A stretch of DNA of 5,708 nt from Microcoleaceae cyanobacterium UBA11344. GTDB lineage: Bacteria; Cyanobacteriota; Cyanobacteriia; Cyanobacteriales; Microcoleaceae. Under the pieces are notes generated by a model, which saw nothing but the letters and a program-made list of their open reading frames with translations, was not told where the DNA came from and did no database searches. The position numbers and the translations under genes were made by a program. The stretch spans positions 3,642 to 9,349 of the forward strand of contig DMYK01000335.1 of the NCBI GenBank assembly GCA_003483675.1, given 5' to 3'. This document shows positions 4,335 to 5,708 of the stretch, one piece after another; the stretch's first letter is position 1, and every line of letters starts with the position of its first letter.

Positions 4335-4399
4335 AGAAACCGGGTTTCTCTGAAAAATATTTGCTTTCTCAACTAGATCTACGAAGAAACCCGGTTTCT
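4335..4399. repeat. Palindromic AAACCGGGTTT repeat, copy 2
   Basis: AGAAACCGGGTTTCT (4335-4349) and AGAAACCCGGTTTCT (4385-4399) are perfect 15-bp inverted repeats around a 35-bp loop. The arms match those of the element at 1760-1819 while the loops differ, as expected for a dispersed family selected or copied for its ends. It lies about 100 bp past the toxin gene and could terminate that operon. Confidence 0.8.
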
Positions 4400-4546
4400 C
4401 GCCTCGACGCGCGTCATATCTCTTTATATAACTCAACATAGAAGCGATCGCATCACCAATCACAAATAACAAACAACCAATAACTATTAACTCAAAACGG
4501 AATTGTCAAGAGTATTTGTGCGGAAATATCGAACCTTAAATAATCA

Positions 4547-4583
4547 TTGCTAGCTGAGATACAAGATCGATCGCCCTAACTTT
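4547..4583 (+). repeat. Dispersed ~40-bp repeat, copy B (related to 777-818)
   Basis: Starts TTGCTAGC and ends CGATCGCCCTAACTTT, as does 777-818. The central part differs by small indels and substitutions. Confidence 0.45.
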
Positions 4584-4639
4584 AATGTATCTGAAAATGC
4601 CAACAGCATCAAACATTTCATTAATATTAACAATAAGTG

Positions 4640-4669
4640 TTTACATTGGCGATCGCAATTTGTTATCCT
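4640..4669 (+). promoter_or_regulatory. Likely promoter of the UDP-glucuronate decarboxylase gene
   Basis: TTTACA (4640-4645) and TATCCT (4664-4669) are 18 bp apart, about 75 bp before the ATG at 4745. A HIP1 octamer (4649-4656) lies inside the spacer between the two boxes. No strong Shine-Dalgarno precedes the ATG. Confidence 0.45.
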
Positions 4670-4744
4670 ATTAGCAAGTTTCACTCGATCGACTGAATTT
4701 TTGTACCATAGTCCTACCACCTAAACAGAACGGCAGTTTCCACC

Positions 4745-5683
4745 ATGAGAATTTTAGTCACAGGCGGTGCGGGTTTCATCGGTTCCCACCTAATCGATCG
4801 ACTAATGGCCCAAGGACAGGAAGTAGTCTGCTTGGATAATTTCTACACCGGGACTAAACGCAATATCCTCAAATGGATGGACAACCCGTACTTTGAGCTA
4901 ATCCGCCACGACATCACCGAACCGATTCGGTTAGAAGTAGATCAGATTTACCACCTTGCCTGTCCCGCTTCCCCCATACACTATCAGTACAATCCTGTCA
5001 AGACAATTAAAACAAATGTCATCGGCACGATGCATATGTTGGGATTAGCCAAACGGGTAAAAGCAAGATTCTTTCTCGCTTCCACTTCCGAAGTGTACGG
5101 AGATCCTGATGTGCATCCCCAAACAGAAGAATATCGTGGCAGCGTTAATTGTATTGGTATTCGCAGTTGTTACGACGAGGGGAAGCGAGTAGCTGAAACC
5201 CTATCTTTTGACTACCATCGGCAAAATGGTGTAGACATTCGAGTTGTGCGAATTTTCAATACCTATGGCCCCCGGATGTTAGAAAATGATGGCAGAGTTG
5301 TGAGCAATTTTATTGTGCAAGCTTTGCGAAACGAACCGCTGACTGTGTACGGCGACGGTTCCCAAACCCGCAGTTTCTGCTACGTTTCCGATTTAGTCGA
5401 AGGATTTATTCGCTTGATGAATAGCGACCACATCGGGCCGATGAATTTGGGGAATCCCGGCGAATATACTATCTTAGAATTGGCACAGAAAATTCAAAAC
5501 ATGATTAACCCAGGGGCGGAAATTATCTTTAAACCGCTGCCAGAAGATGACCCAAAACAGCGACAACCGGATATTACTCGTGCTAAAACTTGGTTAGGGT
5601 GGGAGCCGACTATTCCCCTGGATCAAGGTTTGGAGTTGACTGTGAAAGATTTTCGCGATCGCATCGAGGGAAACAAACAGTAG
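4745..5683 (+). CDS. uxs: UDP-glucuronate decarboxylase (UDP-xylose synthase)
   Basis: A complete 312-residue extended short-chain dehydrogenase/reductase that converts UDP-glucuronate to UDP-xylose and CO2 through a bound NAD+ cycle, in the cytoplasm. The NAD-binding Rossmann motif [10 protein letters not shown] is at 6-15, followed by the acidic D31 at the end of the second strand. The family signatures [15 protein letters not shown] (70-84) and [10 protein letters not shown] (112-121, with T114 and E116) follow. The catalytic Y143-x3-K147 lies in [11 protein letters not shown], the phrase that separates UXS from epimerases and dehydratases. R184 and [17 protein letters not shown] (204-220) form the nucleotide-sugar pocket. 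Length is normal for the bacterial single-domain enzyme. The start is set by [10 protein letters not shown], with no room for a longer N-terminus. UDP-xylose feeds exopolysaccharide or cell-wall glycans; UDP-glucose dehydrogenase would be an expected neighbour but is not in the window. The gene is ordinary chromosomal core compared with the patchwork to its left. Confidence 0.95.
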   Translation: MRILVTGGAGFIGSHLIDRLMAQGQEVVCLDNFYTGTKRNILKWMDNPYFELIRHDITEPIRLEVDQIYHLACPASPIHYQYNPVKTIKTNVIGTMHMLGLAKRVKARFFLASTSEVYGDPDVHPQTEEYRGSVNCIGIRSCYDEGKRVAETLSFDYHRQNGVDIRVVRIFNTYGPRMLENDGRVVSNFIVQALRNEPLTVYGDGSQTRSFCYVSDLVEGFIRLMNSDHIGPMNLGNPGEYTILELAQKIQNMINPGAEIIFKPLPEDDPKQRQPDITRAKTWLGWEPTIPLDQGLELTVKDFRDRIEGNKQ

Positions 5684-5706
5684 GGGCCAACCCCCCGTGG
5701 TTGCCC
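5684..5706. repeat. Palindromic GGGC(C)AACC repeat abutting the uxs stop
   Basis: GGGCCAACC (5684-5692) and GGTTGCCC (5699-5706) form a hairpin around CCCCGT. It starts one base after the TAG stop and belongs to the widespread cyanobacterial GGGCAACC...GGTTGCCC intergenic repeats. It may help end transcription, but no T-run follows within the window. Confidence 0.6.
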
Positions 5707-5708
5707 TA

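Larger units (their letters stand above)
4304..4744. other. Intergenic region before the decarboxylase gene
   Basis: This 441-bp non-coding stretch carries a palindromic repeat (4335-4399), HIP1 octamers at 4444-4451 and 4649-4656, an AT-rich low-complexity patch around 4455-4495, the second copy of the ~40-bp dispersed repeat (4547-4583) and the likely promoter of the next gene. I see no convincing protein-coding ORF; the minus-strand frame at 4242-4472 is made of repeat DNA. Confidence 0.65.

Noticed and set aside
4242..4472. Minus-strand 76-codon frame
   Set aside because: It is built from the palindromic AAACCGGGTTT repeat and part of the 72-bp duplication, has no family resemblance and no Shine-Dalgarno.

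Overview
The window looks like chromosomal DNA from a cyanobacterium, probably a filamentous one of the Microcoleus/Oscillatoria kind. The sequence shows seven copies of the octamer GCGATCGC (HIP1; 877, 2151, 3012, 3888, 4444, 4649, 5655), several families of short palindromic intergenic repeats, and a DUF433/DUF5615 toxin-antitoxin pair of a type common in cyanobacteria. The genus is inferred from the style of the repeats and is not proven.

Left part (1-1712). A minus-strand gene that runs off the left edge encodes an RTX-type calcium-binding repeat protein with about 15 nonapeptide repeats in register. After a spacer that may hold a 35-residue small ORF (949-1056) comes a plus-strand 162-residue protein. 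Its helix-turn-helix-like domain resembles the head of large cyanobacterial signalling/STAND proteins. It has a good promoter and a dyad that could be an operator.

Middle part (1713-3130). Two palindromic repeat elements lie between convergent genes. The second forms the 3' end of a minus-strand gene, so the last ~22 residues of that protein are repeat-derived. That gene lies 14 bp downstream of a second minus-strand ORF (2531-2884) with no ATG, GTG or TTG start but a strong Shine-Dalgarno ahead of a CTG. The CTG-started protein resembles the C-terminal toxin module of polymorphic (RHS-type) toxins, and the gene after it occupies the position of an immunity gene. Upstream, on the plus strand, is a start-less 54-codon remnant that resembles the C-terminus of a zeta-toxin-like kinase.

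Right-middle part (3135-4303). A 60-residue protein follows the zeta remnant. Next comes a compact three-ORF toxin-antitoxin operon: a 47-residue antitoxin-like ORF, a DUF433 antitoxin and a DUF5615 PIN-like toxin. A 72-bp direct repeat (71/72 identical) brackets this operon. It carries the 3' end of the 60-residue gene, so the operon appears to be a cassette inserted with duplication of its neighbour's end. The 1866-4303 stretch reads as a small defence/toxin island rich in repeats and gene fragments.

Right part (4304-5708). A non-coding stretch with one more palindromic repeat and a plausible promoter leads into a complete UDP-glucuronate decarboxylase gene, which makes UDP-xylose for cell-surface polysaccharide. 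Its stop codon directly abuts another palindromic repeat at the window edge.
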